A stretch of 45,043 nt of DNA from CBDFHV01 sp965247705 (lineage in GTDB: Bacteria; Pseudomonadota; Alphaproteobacteria; Rhodospirillales; CAMCUA01), in assembly GCA_965247705.1 (NCBI GenBank), contig CBDFHV010000023.1, forward strand, positions 1 through 45,043, read 5' to 3'. Below, piece after piece: positions 34,560 to 43,367 of the stretch (position 1 is its first letter; the number at the start of each line of letters is the position of its first letter). A program made the position numbers and the translations under genes. The notes beneath the pieces are model-generated. The model searched no databases, had not been told where the DNA came from, and saw only the letters and a list, made by a program, of their open reading frames with translations.

Positions 34560-34909
34560 GTGCGTCGCCCTGATTGACGGCGGCGAACGCAACGCCCTGC
34601 GGCGACCGTCGCCATGGCAGTCAAATCGAAATTCATCCCGTGACCCCGGACGGTCGTCGACAGCGCAAGCACATAGCGCGCAAGAAGGCAATTCCGGCCT
34701 TGCTCGGATATGATAGACCCCTGTCCACTCTTCATTGAACCGGCACTCCCCCGAATGCCCGCCAAGACGGCGACGACGGTAGCACGACGCAAATTCCACG
34801 GCAATTCGGACCCTACCCGGCGCTTGACAACAGCGTGTTGCGCAATGACGTGTCCCGGGCGCATTCTGGCTCCACGAGACGCGCGCGTTGGACGGAAAGG
34901 GAGGGCACG
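34560..34909. promoter_or_regulatory. Divergent intergenic region, peroxidase / universal stress protein
   Basis: 350 bp without a credible gene, separating two divergent starts. A TTGACA at 34824-34829 on the plus strand could be a -35 for the stress protein, but the expected -10 (near 34847) is poor. I see no clear FNR- or OxyR-type palindrome. Open frames here are antisense or high-GC artefacts. Confidence 0.35.
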
Positions 34910-35773
34910 ATGCCCATGCGGACACTCCTTGTACCCGTCGAGACCGACCACATGCTTGACGCCACGTTGGGGACCGCCCTGGTGGTCGCCCGACGTTTTG
35001 GCTCCCACATTGAGGGCATGCACGTCCATCCCATCGCCGGCAGCAGCCCTACCGGATGGGGCGGTCCGCCGATTGGATCGGAGATGGGCCTTGCCGACAT
35101 CCTGGAGCGGCAGAATCAAGAGCGTGCCAAGCATGTGCAGCGGCTGTTCGAAGCCTTCTTCCGCGATCGCCTGGTTGTCGGCGGCGAAAGTGAAGGATCG
35201 GATGGCGAGGCTACGGTCAGTTGGCGGCAGGAAACGGCTTCGGGACTCGCCGCCTACGGTGAGCGCGGCCGGGTGCGCGACCTCATCGTGATCCCGAGGC
35301 CGGACGGCGAGGGCGGCAGCATCCACGGCGGTCTGATCCAGCCCCTGCTGTTCGACAGCGGCCGGCCGCTGTTGATTGCGCCGCCCGTCGCCCCCGGCTC
35401 GGTAGGAGAATGCGTTGTGATCGCGTGGAACGGCAGCATGGAGGCGGCGAGAACCTTGGCCCTGGCGATGCCGTTCGTGGTCTCGACCGATCGGCTGGTG
35501 CTGTTGACCGTCGAGGCCAGCGCGGTGCCGGGACCGTCCGGCGAGGACGTCGCCGAAAACTTGACGCGACATGGCGTGGAAGTAGAAACCATGAGCGTCC
35601 GCGGAAAACCGCGGTTGATCGGCGAAGCCATTCTCGAGACCGCCTCGGGACTGGGGGCCGATTTGCTGATCCGTGGCGCCTACACCCAAGGCCGGATGCG
35701 CCAGATCATGTTCGGCAGTTCGACCAACCACATCCTCAGGAACACCAAGGTCCCGGTTTTCATGGCGGCGTAA
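34910..35773 (+). CDS. Tandem universal stress protein (two UspA domains)
   Basis: A 287-residue cytoplasmic protein made of two Usp folds. The first starts RTLLVPVETDHMLDATLGTA; the second starts CVVIAWNGSMEAARTLALAM and ends with LIRGAYTQGRMRQIMFGSST. That last part is a variant of the G-x2-G-x9-G-S/T nucleotide-binding loop, and the protein closes NHILRNTKVPVFMAA. The start ATG at 34910 has GGGAGGG 4 nt upstream; the frame extends 25 codons further without Usp character. It is divergent from the cytochrome c peroxidase, which suggests a shared stress context. Specific role unknown. Confidence 0.9.
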   Translation: MPMRTLLVPVETDHMLDATLGTALVVARRFGSHIEGMHVHPIAGSSPTGWGGPPIGSEMGLADILERQNQERAKHVQRLFEAFFRDRLVVGGESEGSDGEATVSWRQETASGLAAYGERGRVRDLIVIPRPDGEGGSIHGGLIQPLLFDSGRPLLIAPPVAPGSVGECVVIAWNGSMEAARTLALAMPFVVSTDRLVLLTVEASAVPGPSGEDVAENLTRHGVEVETMSVRGKPRLIGEAILETASGLGADLLIRGAYTQGRMRQIMFGSSTNHILRNTKVPVFMAA

Positions 35774-35834
35774 GGCGAAGGAGTTCATTGACATCCCCGC
35801 CGCCATGGCCGCGGCCACACGATCGGGAACCCCG

Positions 35835-36737
35835 TCAGGCAAGCCAGCGCGAGAGATCCCGGCCGATCAGGTCCTGGGTTCGCAGAATGTCGTCCTTGAT
35901 CTCATTGGTGAAACGGGCGCGGGTGGCCGGATCGAGGCGTTCCCGAGGCGCCGTCGTGTCGCTTCTGGCGACGAACCGGAAGAACCGGCCGCGCATGGAT
36001 ACCGGTAGGTGGGGTACGATCCGGGCTCGCAGCCCTGTGCTCCTGCGCCATGCCCAGCGCAAGGCGGGATTGGCGATGGTGCCGCTCCGGTTGTGGACCA
36101 CGTTCGTCTCCGGCCGGAACGCGGGATCGACACCGATGAAGGTGAAGAGATCCCGCATCAGGGATTGCGGATTGTCGCGCAAATCCTCGTTGAGATAGAC
36201 CCGGATCTGCTCCCTTGGAAACGAGTCAAACCAGACCTTCAGCTGCGCGTGGTAGAGGCTTCTCTCTCGATAGCGGCCCGAGAACCAGTTCTCGGCCGTG
36301 CGGCGGTCATTGTCGCGCCAAGCATCCTCGAAAGAGTCGGCGGGATCGCCCCAATTGGACTGGAAAAGCTGATAGGCGGAAAAGGCGCGATCCACCGGTT
36401 GCCGCAAGAGGAAGATGATCTTGGCTCGCGGCGTAAGTTCCTTGATACCGGTGCAGGCTTGGGGAATGCAAATGTAGCGTATCGAGGCTTCGCCGATGGC
36501 CTTTGCGTCTTTGGCGTCGCGAAAAAGGGTTTCGTACTTCCGCAGGCTCTGGATCGCGATTCGATTCACCTGCTTGTCCGTCGGGCCCCCGAATCGCAGC
36601 CCGGAATGACCGAAAATGAAGTAGTTCGGCTCCTTGATGGACGGCATGAAAATCTCTGGATGGGCCCGACAATAGTTCGCCAGCGAAGTCGAACCAGCCC
36701 GGGCAGTCCCGGCGATGTAAAAATTCGGCAGTGTCAT
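35835..36737 (-). CDS. Sulfotransferase (PAPS-dependent family)
   Basis: A 300-residue protein of the P-loop-like sulfotransferase family. The 5'-phosphosulfate loop is YIAGTARAGSTSLANY (residues 7-22) and the 3'-phosphate motif is RQPVDRAFSAYQ (R112, S120). The acceptor is unknown; similar bacterial proteins sulfate carbohydrates or lipids. I start it at the ATG at 36737, where family similarity begins; a frame of 23 more codons runs upstream into the end of putA. It lies 52 nt downstream of putA on the same strand, with no functional link visible. Confidence 0.88.
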   Translation of the reverse strand: MTLPNFYIAGTARAGSTSLANYCRAHPEIFMPSIKEPNYFIFGHSGLRFGGPTDKQVNRIAIQSLRKYETLFRDAKDAKAIGEASIRYICIPQACTGIKELTPRAKIIFLLRQPVDRAFSAYQLFQSNWGDPADSFEDAWRDNDRRTAENWFSGRYRERSLYHAQLKVWFDSFPREQIRVYLNEDLRDNPQSLMRDLFTFIGVDPAFRPETNVVHNRSGTIANPALRWAWRRSTGLRARIVPHLPVSMRGRFFRFVARSDTTAPRERLDPATRARFTNEIKDDILRTQDLIGRDLSRWLA

Positions 36738-36789
36738 GGACGGCGGCGCATCGGCAATCGGACGCGTTCCACGTGCGCCATGGATTCCC

Positions 36790-39700
36790 TTACACCAACT
36801 CCTCATCGCTCATGGTCATCAGCGCGGCGTTGCCGCCCGACGCGGTGGTGTTGATCGACAGCGTGCGCTCGACGGCGAAGCGGTACATGTAGCGGGGGCC
36901 GCCGGCCTTGGGGCCGGTGCCCGACAGGCCTTCGCCGCCGAAGGGCTGCACGCCGACCACGGCGCCGACCATGTTGCGGTTGACGTAGGCGTTGCCCACC
37001 TTGAGCCGCTGGTGGATGTAGCGGGCGGTGGCGTCGACCCGGGTATGGATGCCGAGGGTCAGGCCGTATCCGGTGTTGTTCACCGTTTCGATCACGTCAT
37101 CGAGGCGGTTGCCGTCGTAGGTGAGCACGTGAAGGATGGGCCCGAACACTTCCTCGGTGAGGATGTCCAGGGTCTCCAGCTTGAAGGCCCGGGGGGCGAA
37201 GAAACTGCCATGGGCGCAGTCCGCGGACAGGGGCACTTGGTACAGGAGCTTCGCCTCCTTCTCCATGAAGCGGGCATGGTCGTCCAGTTCATCCCGGGCG
37301 CTGGCATCGATCACCGGCCCCACGTCGGTGGCGAGATAGCGGGGATCGCCCACCACCAGCTCCTCCATGGCGCCGGTCAGCATCTCGATGGTCTTTTCCG
37401 CCACGTCTTGCTGGATGAACAGCGCCCGCAAGCAGGAACAGCGCTGGCCGGCGCTGCCGAAGGCGGAGACCAGCACGTCCTCGACCACCTGCTCCGGCAG
37501 GGCCGTCGAGTCGACGATCATGGCATTCTGACCGCCGGTCTCGGCGATCAGGGGCGACAGCGCGCCGGGGCGGGCGGCCAGGGCCTGGTTGATGGCGCGG
37601 CCGGTGACCTCCGAACCGGTGAAGGCAATGCCGGCGATGCGCGGGTCGCTGGACATCGCGCCGCCGATTACCGCGCCGGAGCCAGGCAGGAAGTGGAGCA
37701 CGTCGCCGGGGATGCCCGCCTGGTGCAGCAGTTCCACCACCCGCGAGGCGACCATCGGGGTCTGGCCGGCGGGCTTGGCGATCACCGCGTTGCCGGCGGC
37801 CAGCGCCGCCGTCACCTGGCCGGTGAAGATGGCCATGGGGAAGTTCCACGGGCTGATGCAGCCGAATACCCCGCGGCCGTGGAGGGACACCTGGTTGAGC
37901 TCTCCGGTGGGTCCCGGCATGGGGTGGGGATGGTCGAAGTCGGTCCGCGCCCGAAGTCCGTAGTAGCGGCAGAAATCAGCCGCCTCGCGAATCTCGGCGA
38001 TGCTGTCATCGATGGTTTTGCCGCCTTCCCGGGCGCACAGCACCACGAACTCGGCCATGTGCGACTCCAACAGGTCCGCCGCCCGTTGCAGGCATGCCGC
38101 CCGCTCATCGGCCGGTGTCCTGTCCCAGCCCGGGGCCGCCTTGTCAGCGGCGGCCAGGGCGGTCTCCACCATTTCCTTGGTGGCGGCCGACACGGTGCCG
38201 ACCGGTTGGCGGTTGTCGGCCGGCTCCATGAGGGACCTGGGCGGCTCCCCGTCGAGGCGTTCGCCGGAAATGATGGGTGCCGCCGCCCAGCTGCGATCGG
38301 CGTCCGCCATGCTCTGGGCCAGTTGGCGCAGCTCCATCGGGTTGCCCTGGTCGATGCCGCGGGAGTTTTTGCGCTCGGCCCCATAAAGGTTGACCGGCAG
38401 GGGAATGCGCGGATGGGGTTTTTGCGTCATGCCCCGCACCCGGCCTACCGGATCGGCGATAATCTCATCGATGGGCAGCTTGGCGTCGTTGATGCGGTTG
38501 ACGAAGGAGGTGTTGGCCCCGTTCTCCAGCAGCCTGCGCACCAAATAGGCCAGCAGGTCCTCGTGACTGCCCACCGGTGCATAGGTGCGCGACGACAGGT
38601 CGAGGCCGCCCTTGTCGATGATCTGATCGTGGAGGGGTTCGCCCATGCCGTGCAGGCGCTGGAATTCGAAGGCCCGGTCGTTGCCGGCCATCTCGGCGAT
38701 GGTGGCCACCGTATGGGCGTTATGGGTGGCGAACTGGGGATAGAGGGCGTCACGCGACGACAACAGCTTGCGGGCGCAGCCCAGATACGAGACGTCGGTG
38801 GAAGCCTTGCGGGTGAACACCGGGTAGCCGGACAGCCCCTGCTCCTGGGCGCGCTTGATCTCCGTGTCCCAGTAGGCGCCCTTGACCAGGCGCACCATCA
38901 TGCGCCGGCCCTGGCGGCGGGCAAGGTCGGCCAGCCAATCGAGGACTAGATAGCCCCGCTTCTGGTAGGCCTGGACGGCGAGTCCGAATCCTTCCCAGCC
39001 CTCCAGGTCCGGATCGGTGAACACCGCCTCGACGAGGTCCAGGGACAGGTCCAGGCGATCCGCCTCCTCGGCGTCAATGCAAAAGCCCATGTCGTGAGCC
39101 CGGGCCTTCAGCGCCAGTTCCTTAACCACCGGCACCAGCTCGCGCATCATGCGTTCTTTGTGGCCCAACTCGTAGCGGGGATGGAGGGCGGAGAGCTTCA
39201 CCGAGATCCCCGGCGCCTCGATCACGTCGCGGCCGCCGGCACCGGCGCCGACGGCATCAATTGCGTGGGAGTAGTCCTCGAAATAGCGCCGCGCGTCGGC
39301 CATGGTTTGGGCCGCCTCGCCCAGCATGTCGTAGGAGAACCGGTAGCCCTTGGCTTCGAGTTCCGTGGCCCGTTCGAGGGCTTCCTCGATGGTACGGCCC
39401 ATGACGAACTGGCGGCCCAGGATGCGCATGGCCTGGGTGACCGCCTGGCGGATCACCGGCTCGCCGCTGTTGGAGATCAATTGCCTCAGCGCGCTGGCCG
39501 CCCCTTCCACTTTGGTCTGGCTCATGTCGAAGATCCGGCCGGTCAGCATCAAGCCCCAGCTGGAGGCGTTGACCAGGAGCGAATCGCTGTGGCCCATGTG
39601 CCGTTCCCAGTCCGCGTCGCCGATCTTGTCGCGGATCAGCCGGGTGGCCGTGTCCGGGTCGGGGACCCGCAACAGGGCCTCGGCGATGCACATCAGCAGC

Positions 39701-39984
39701 ACCCCTTCCCGGTTGGTCAGGCCGTATTCCTGGAGAAACGCATCGATTCCCCACGGGCTCTTGCCCCGCCGCCGGACCTCCTCGACCAGGGTTCGCGCCC
39801 GCTCTTGGGCCCGCCGGTGGGCGGCGTCGTCCAGGCCGGCCCCCCGCAGGAGGGCTTCCAGGCAGGCCACCTCGCCGGCCAGGGCCGTCTCCTCGATTCG
39901 CCCGCGTAGGGGTTCGGGCTGGGGGTAATTGCCGACGAACGTCATTGCGCTGTCCCCATTCTTGGTTGCGGTTCGCCGTGGCAC
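36790..39984 (-). CDS. putA: Bifunctional proline dehydrogenase / P5C dehydrogenase
   Basis: A 1064-residue PutA oxidising proline to glutamate in two steps. The FAD-dependent proline dehydrogenase barrel (about residues 150-470) includes GISVKLSALHPRYE, MVRLVKGAYWDTEIK and FATHNAHTVATI. The P5C dehydrogenase part has ISPWNFPMAIFTGQ, IAETGGQNAMIVD and the catalytic Cys near residue 849 (GSAGQRCSCLR). There is no N-terminal ribbon-helix-helix domain, so it is not a self-repressor. GTG 39984 has GGAGG 6 nt upstream; an ATG 13 codons later is the alternative start. It completes an arginine-ornithine-proline-glutamate route with arginase and ocd. Confidence 0.96.
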   Translation of the reverse strand: MPRRTATKNGDSAMTFVGNYPQPEPLRGRIEETALAGEVACLEALLRGAGLDDAAHRRAQERARTLVEEVRRRGKSPWGIDAFLQEYGLTNREGVLLMCIAEALLRVPDPDTATRLIRDKIGDADWERHMGHSDSLLVNASSWGLMLTGRIFDMSQTKVEGAASALRQLISNSGEPVIRQAVTQAMRILGRQFVMGRTIEEALERATELEAKGYRFSYDMLGEAAQTMADARRYFEDYSHAIDAVGAGAGGRDVIEAPGISVKLSALHPRYELGHKERMMRELVPVVKELALKARAHDMGFCIDAEEADRLDLSLDLVEAVFTDPDLEGWEGFGLAVQAYQKRGYLVLDWLADLARRQGRRMMVRLVKGAYWDTEIKRAQEQGLSGYPVFTRKASTDVSYLGCARKLLSSRDALYPQFATHNAHTVATIAEMAGNDRAFEFQRLHGMGEPLHDQIIDKGGLDLSSRTYAPVGSHEDLLAYLVRRLLENGANTSFVNRINDAKLPIDEIIADPVGRVRGMTQKPHPRIPLPVNLYGAERKNSRGIDQGNPMELRQLAQSMADADRSWAAAPIISGERLDGEPPRSLMEPADNRQPVGTVSAATKEMVETALAAADKAAPGWDRTPADERAACLQRAADLLESHMAEFVVLCAREGGKTIDDSIAEIREAADFCRYYGLRARTDFDHPHPMPGPTGELNQVSLHGRGVFGCISPWNFPMAIFTGQVTAALAAGNAVIAKPAGQTPMVASRVVELLHQAGIPGDVLHFLPGSGAVIGGAMSSDPRIAGIAFTGSEVTGRAINQALAARPGALSPLIAETGGQNAMIVDSTALPEQVVEDVLVSAFGSAGQRCSCLRALFIQQDVAEKTIEMLTGAMEELVVGDPRYLATDVGPVIDASARDELDDHARFMEKEAKLLYQVPLSADCAHGSFFAPRAFKLETLDILTEEVFGPILHVLTYDGNRLDDVIETVNNTGYGLTLGIHTRVDATARYIHQRLKVGNAYVNRNMVGAVVGVQPFGGEGLSGTGPKAGGPRYMYRFAVERTLSINTTASGGNAALMTMSDEELV

Positions 39985-40042
39985 GGCCGGCCTCCAAAAC
40001 TAGGCCAACCGGCCCGCCGACACGAGAGATATTCGGCCGGTA

Positions 40043-41005
40043 TCAGCGCCACCACCACCGCAGAACCGGCGGCGGACGGGGATCGGGATCGAGACCCGGC
40101 ACCGGTCCCAGTGGCCGGGCCGTCGAAGGGACATCGAATAGGGGCGCGACGTCGGCGGCGACCTGGCGGATGCGCGCGATTCGCGCCTCGCTGGGTGGAT
40201 GGCCGCGCAGCAGGGAAGGCTCCAACCGATCCGTTCCGGGGCGGAACAGGCGCTCCCACAGACCCCGGTGACGGGCCTCCAGGGTTGCCAGTGCCGAAGC
40301 CAGGCCCTCCCCGTCGCCGGTAAGCTCGACCGCGCCCCGGTCGGCCTCGAACTCGCGGGTGCGCGACAGGGCGAGCTGCAGCAGCATACTGATCGTCGGC
40401 GCCGTCACCAGAAGGCCCAGCAGCCACCAGGAGAAGTGTCCGGCGCCGATGGCGAGCAGGGGCAGGTTGAACAGGGCCAGCAGCAGACCGGCCAGGGCCA
40501 TGGTTCGGGTCAGGCGGGTCACCATGTCGGCGAGTACCATCACCCGCAGGTCCCGGTGCAGGATGTGGCTGACCTCGTGGGCCAGCACGCCGGCCACCTG
40601 GCGCGCCGACAAGAGGCGCAGGATGCCGTCGCTGAGGCAGATTGCCGCCGCCCCGTCCCGGTCGCCGACGGTGAAGGCCTGGGGCATGGCATGGGGCAGA
40701 TAATAGAGATCCGGCATCACCGCCAGCCCGGCCCGCCGGCAAAGGACGGCAAGCAGACGGAACAAAATCGGCGCCTCCGACCCGGACAGCCGGTTTGCGC
40801 CCACGGCGCGCATCACCATGCGGCCCGACAGGTTGGGGCCGAACAGCATCAAGCCGATGCCGGCGCCCGCCATCAGGGCCAGCCCCTGGGGACCGGCCAA
40901 GCCCCAGCCGACGGCCGCCAGCAACAGGGTCATGCCGCCCAGCAGCAGGGCCGTTTGGGCGACATTGCGCCAGCGCTGGGTAACCAGCGCCGGTCCCCGA
41001 ATCAT
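40043..41005 (-). CDS. M48-family zinc metalloprotease (HtpX-like)
   Basis: A 320-residue membrane protease. Two hydrophobic stretches near the N-terminus (about residues 17-36 and 40-57) precede the zinc site HEVSH (143-147). A further hydrophobic pair lies at about 165-205, followed by the third-ligand region RTREFEADRGAVELTG. The C-terminus ends in a Pro-rich stretch and a Trp run (LRWWWR). HtpX-type enzymes degrade damaged membrane proteins. It overlaps the upstream phosphatase by ATGA (start at 41005), so the two are translationally coupled. The much longer open frame upstream is not coding. Confidence 0.87.
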   Translation of the reverse strand: MIRGPALVTQRWRNVAQTALLLGGMTLLLAAVGWGLAGPQGLALMAGAGIGLMLFGPNLSGRMVMRAVGANRLSGSEAPILFRLLAVLCRRAGLAVMPDLYYLPHAMPQAFTVGDRDGAAAICLSDGILRLLSARQVAGVLAHEVSHILHRDLRVMVLADMVTRLTRTMALAGLLLALFNLPLLAIGAGHFSWWLLGLLVTAPTISMLLQLALSRTREFEADRGAVELTGDGEGLASALATLEARHRGLWERLFRPGTDRLEPSLLRGHPPSEARIARIRQVAADVAPLFDVPSTARPLGPVPGLDPDPRPPPVLRWWWR

Positions 41006-41532
41006 GAGCCCGGTCGACGGGCCGCCACCAGCAGATCGCAAATCTCGCGCACGGCGCCCGCGCCGCCCCGGTTTCGGGTTACGTAGACCGCCGCGTCCCG
41101 GGCGGCCGGCATGGCGTCGGCGACGGTCATCGGTACGCCGACCAGGGCCAGCAGCGGCAAATCGTTGAGGTCGTCCCCGACGTGGGCCACCGCCTCCCAG
41201 TCCAGTTTCAGCGACCGCCGCAATTCGTCGAGGGTCGCTTTCTTGTCCGTCACCCCGACGAAGACATGGCGCAGGCCCAGGGATTGGCCCCGATGGGCGA
41301 TGGCCTGGGTGTCGCTGGCGGTAATAAGAGCAACCTCCACGCCGGCCTGGCGAACCCGCTGCATGCCCATGCCGTCCTTGACGTTGAACTTGCGCAGTTG
41401 GCCGCCGTCCTCGGCGACGTAGATGCCGCCGTCGGTCAGCACCCCGTCGCAGTCCAGGGACAGCAGGCGCACCCGGGCCAGGCGGGCCGACAACGGGCCG
41501 CCGGAAAGCTTCGGTCGAGGGTTGTCCGTCAT
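41002..41532 (-). CDS. kdsC: KdsC-like HAD phosphatase (KDO 8-phosphate phosphatase family)
   Basis: A 176-residue C0-type HAD phosphatase without a cap. The nucleophile motif is LLSLDCDGVLTDG (D27, D29), followed by KDGMGMQRVRQAGVEVALIT and the acidic motif VAHVGDDLNDLPLL. The family removes phosphate from KDO-8-P in lipopolysaccharide synthesis. I used ATG 41532; a TTG 11 codons upstream is possible. It is followed by the M48 protease rather than by lptC/lptA, so the context does not confirm the LPS role. Confidence 0.82.
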   Translation of the reverse strand: MTDNPRPKLSGGPLSARLARVRLLSLDCDGVLTDGGIYVAEDGGQLRKFNVKDGMGMQRVRQAGVEVALITASDTQAIAHRGQSLGLRHVFVGVTDKKATLDELRRSLKLDWEAVAHVGDDLNDLPLLALVGVPMTVADAMPAARDAAVYVTRNRGGAGAVREICDLLVAARRPGS

Positions 41533-41700
41533 CGCCGTGGCCGCCGTGGGTTCCGCTGGAGTCAACCATGGGCAGCGGCGGACAGCGGGTCAAGGCACCC
41601 CACCGGGTCGGATGGGGGCACCCTGCGCGGGACCGTCCCCTGTGATACCATCCTTCGCCCCGCCGATGGCTTTCCCGGGGTTTCGGAGGCATCTCCCGCC

Positions 41701-42783
41701 ATGAACGTGCTGATCCTGGGTGCCGGTCGCGTGGGCGCGCTGGTGGCGCGCCTTTTGGCCGACGCCGGCGACTTCAAGGTCCGCGCCGCGGACGTGGACG
41801 AAAGGCGCCTGAGCGCCCTTGATGCCGCGCCCACGTTGGCAACGGGGGTCGAGACGGTGGCCCTCGACGCCACCCGCCAGGAGCGGCTGAACAAGGCGAT
41901 GAAGGGCACGGATGCGGTCATCGCGGCGTGCCCGTTCTACCTCAACCCGGGCATCGCCGAGGCGGCCCGGGAAGCGGGCGCCGCCTACCTGGACCTGAGC
42001 GAGGATATGGAGACCACCCGCCAGGTGCGCAACCTCGCCGACGGCGCAACCCGGCCGTTCGTACCCCAATGCGGGGTCGCCCCGGGCTTCGTCAATATCG
42101 CCGCCCGGGGCTTGCTCGGCCGCCTGCAGCCGCCCCTGGACGTGACCATTCGGGTCGGCGCCCTGCCCCTCTATCCGGCCAACCGCCTCAAATACGGCCT
42201 GACCTGGAACACGGACGGCCTGATCGGCGAGGTCACCAATTCCTGCGAAGCCATTCGCGACGGCGCCATGGCCACCGTCGCGCCCCTGGAAGGCCTGGAG
42301 CAGGTGGTCCTCGACGGCCAGTCTTACGAGGCCTTCAACACCGCCGGCAGCCTGGGCACCCTGTGCGATACCCTGGTCGGCGCGGTCCGCTCCCTCACCT
42401 TCAAGACCATCCGCTACCCGGGTCATCTGGAACTGCTGAAGTTCCTGCTCGAGGACCTGGGCATGGCGCGCCGCCGCGACTTGCTGAAGACGGTGCTGGA
42501 GAACGCCCTGCCGGTGACCGAACAGGACGTGGTCCTGGTCTTCGTCACCGTGACCGGCAGCCGCGACGGCCGCGTGGTCCAGGAAGCCTACGTGCGCAAG
42601 ATCCTCGGCGGCGGCCTGCTGCCCGACAGCCGCAGCGCCCTGCAGACGGCTTCCGCCGCCAGCGTCTGCGCCATCCTCGACCTGATCCGCGACGGCAGCC
42701 TGACGGCGACCGGCTTCGTGCGCCAGGAGGACGTGGGTCTGGAGGCCTTCCTCGCCAACCGCTTCGGGCGGGTGTTCGCGTAG
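41701..42783 (+). CDS. Saccharopine dehydrogenase-like NAD(P)-dependent oxidoreductase
   Basis: A 360-residue protein with an N-terminal Rossmann fold (MNVLILGAGRVGALVARLLA) and the catalytic/substrate domain of the Lys9 family (FVPQCGVAPGFVNIAARGLL; YGLTWNTDGLIGEVTNSCEA). Relatives include saccharopine dehydrogenases, lysine 6-dehydrogenases and carboxynorspermidine dehydrogenases. No lysine-ketoglutarate reductase partner is nearby, so the substrate cannot be fixed. It is divergent from the kdsC-like gene (168-bp gap) and is followed by the IS3 region. Confidence 0.85.
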   Translation: MNVLILGAGRVGALVARLLADAGDFKVRAADVDERRLSALDAAPTLATGVETVALDATRQERLNKAMKGTDAVIAACPFYLNPGIAEAAREAGAAYLDLSEDMETTRQVRNLADGATRPFVPQCGVAPGFVNIAARGLLGRLQPPLDVTIRVGALPLYPANRLKYGLTWNTDGLIGEVTNSCEAIRDGAMATVAPLEGLEQVVLDGQSYEAFNTAGSLGTLCDTLVGAVRSLTFKTIRYPGHLELLKFLLEDLGMARRRDLLKTVLENALPVTEQDVVLVFVTVTGSRDGRVVQEAYVRKILGGGLLPDSRSALQTASAASVCAILDLIRDGSLTATGFVRQEDVGLEAFLANRFGRVFA

Positions 42784-42876
42784 GCGGCGGCGTTCATGGA
42801 TCATTGTCTATCCGGTTATGACAGACACCCACTACATTTAGAGTAGACGATGCGCCAAGCCGACACCGCCCAATCG

Positions 42877-42890
42877 GGCGCATTTGACCC
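42877..42890 (+). repeat. Direct repeat flanking the IS3 element, left copy
   Basis: GGCGCATTTGACCC at 42877-42890 recurs in the same orientation at 44305-44318, just outside the other IS end. It is too long and too far from the inverted repeats to be the usual 3-5-bp target duplication of IS3 elements. It may belong to an older element into which the IS inserted. Confidence 0.6.
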
Positions 42891-42956
42891 TGAGTCGGAC
42901 CCGATTTCCTTGGACACAGAATTGGCTTAATCGAAGTGTCCAAGGAGGACCGGAAC

Positions 42957-43367
42957 ATGACCGATAATTTTGAGAAGAAAGTTGCTGTTGATGGGCCTGT
43001 GGTAAATGCGGGCGAGCTTGGCTCGTCCACGTTTTCCCCAGGACAGGCTTTGCCGGCAGGCCCGCTGGGACTTGGCCAGCGATGGACGGTGGCGCGCAAG
43101 CGTGAGGTCGTTCTGCGGCTTTTGCGTGACGAGCCGGTGCAACTTCTGTCGCGCCAGTTGGGCGTAGAGATCTTCCGGCTCGAGCAGTGGCGTGAGAAAG
43201 CGATCGGCGGGATCGACGCCTCGCTCAAGCAACGCAAGGGCGATCCGGTGCAGGCGGAACTGGATAGCGCCATGAAGCGGATCGGAGAGTTGACCATGCA
43301 GGTGGAACTGCTGGAGGCCAAGACGGAGACCTTCGGCCCTTTGGGGCGGCGGAGGTCGCGGCGATGA
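42957..43367 (+). CDS. IS3-family transposase OrfA
   Basis: A 136-residue OrfA with a helix-turn-helix (WTVARKREVVLRLLRDEPVQ then LLSRQLGVEIFRLEQWREKA) and a C-terminal leucine-zipper-like helix (ELDSAMKRIGELTMQVELLE). The ATG at 42957 has AAGGAGG at 42942-42948. That ribosome-binding site lies in the inner inverted repeat. The stop overlaps the orfB start (ATGA); no A-rich slippery heptamer is visible at the junction. Confidence 0.88.
   Translation: MTDNFEKKVAVDGPVVNAGELGSSTFSPGQALPAGPLGLGQRWTVARKREVVLRLLRDEPVQLLSRQLGVEIFRLEQWREKAIGGIDASLKQRKGDPVQAELDSAMKRIGELTMQVELLEAKTETFGPLGRRRSRR

Noticed and set aside
41182..41700. A 533-codon version of the saccharopine dehydrogenase-like protein
   Set aside because: The upstream 173 codons are antisense to the KdsC-like gene. 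The Rossmann fold begins exactly at the ATG at 41701.
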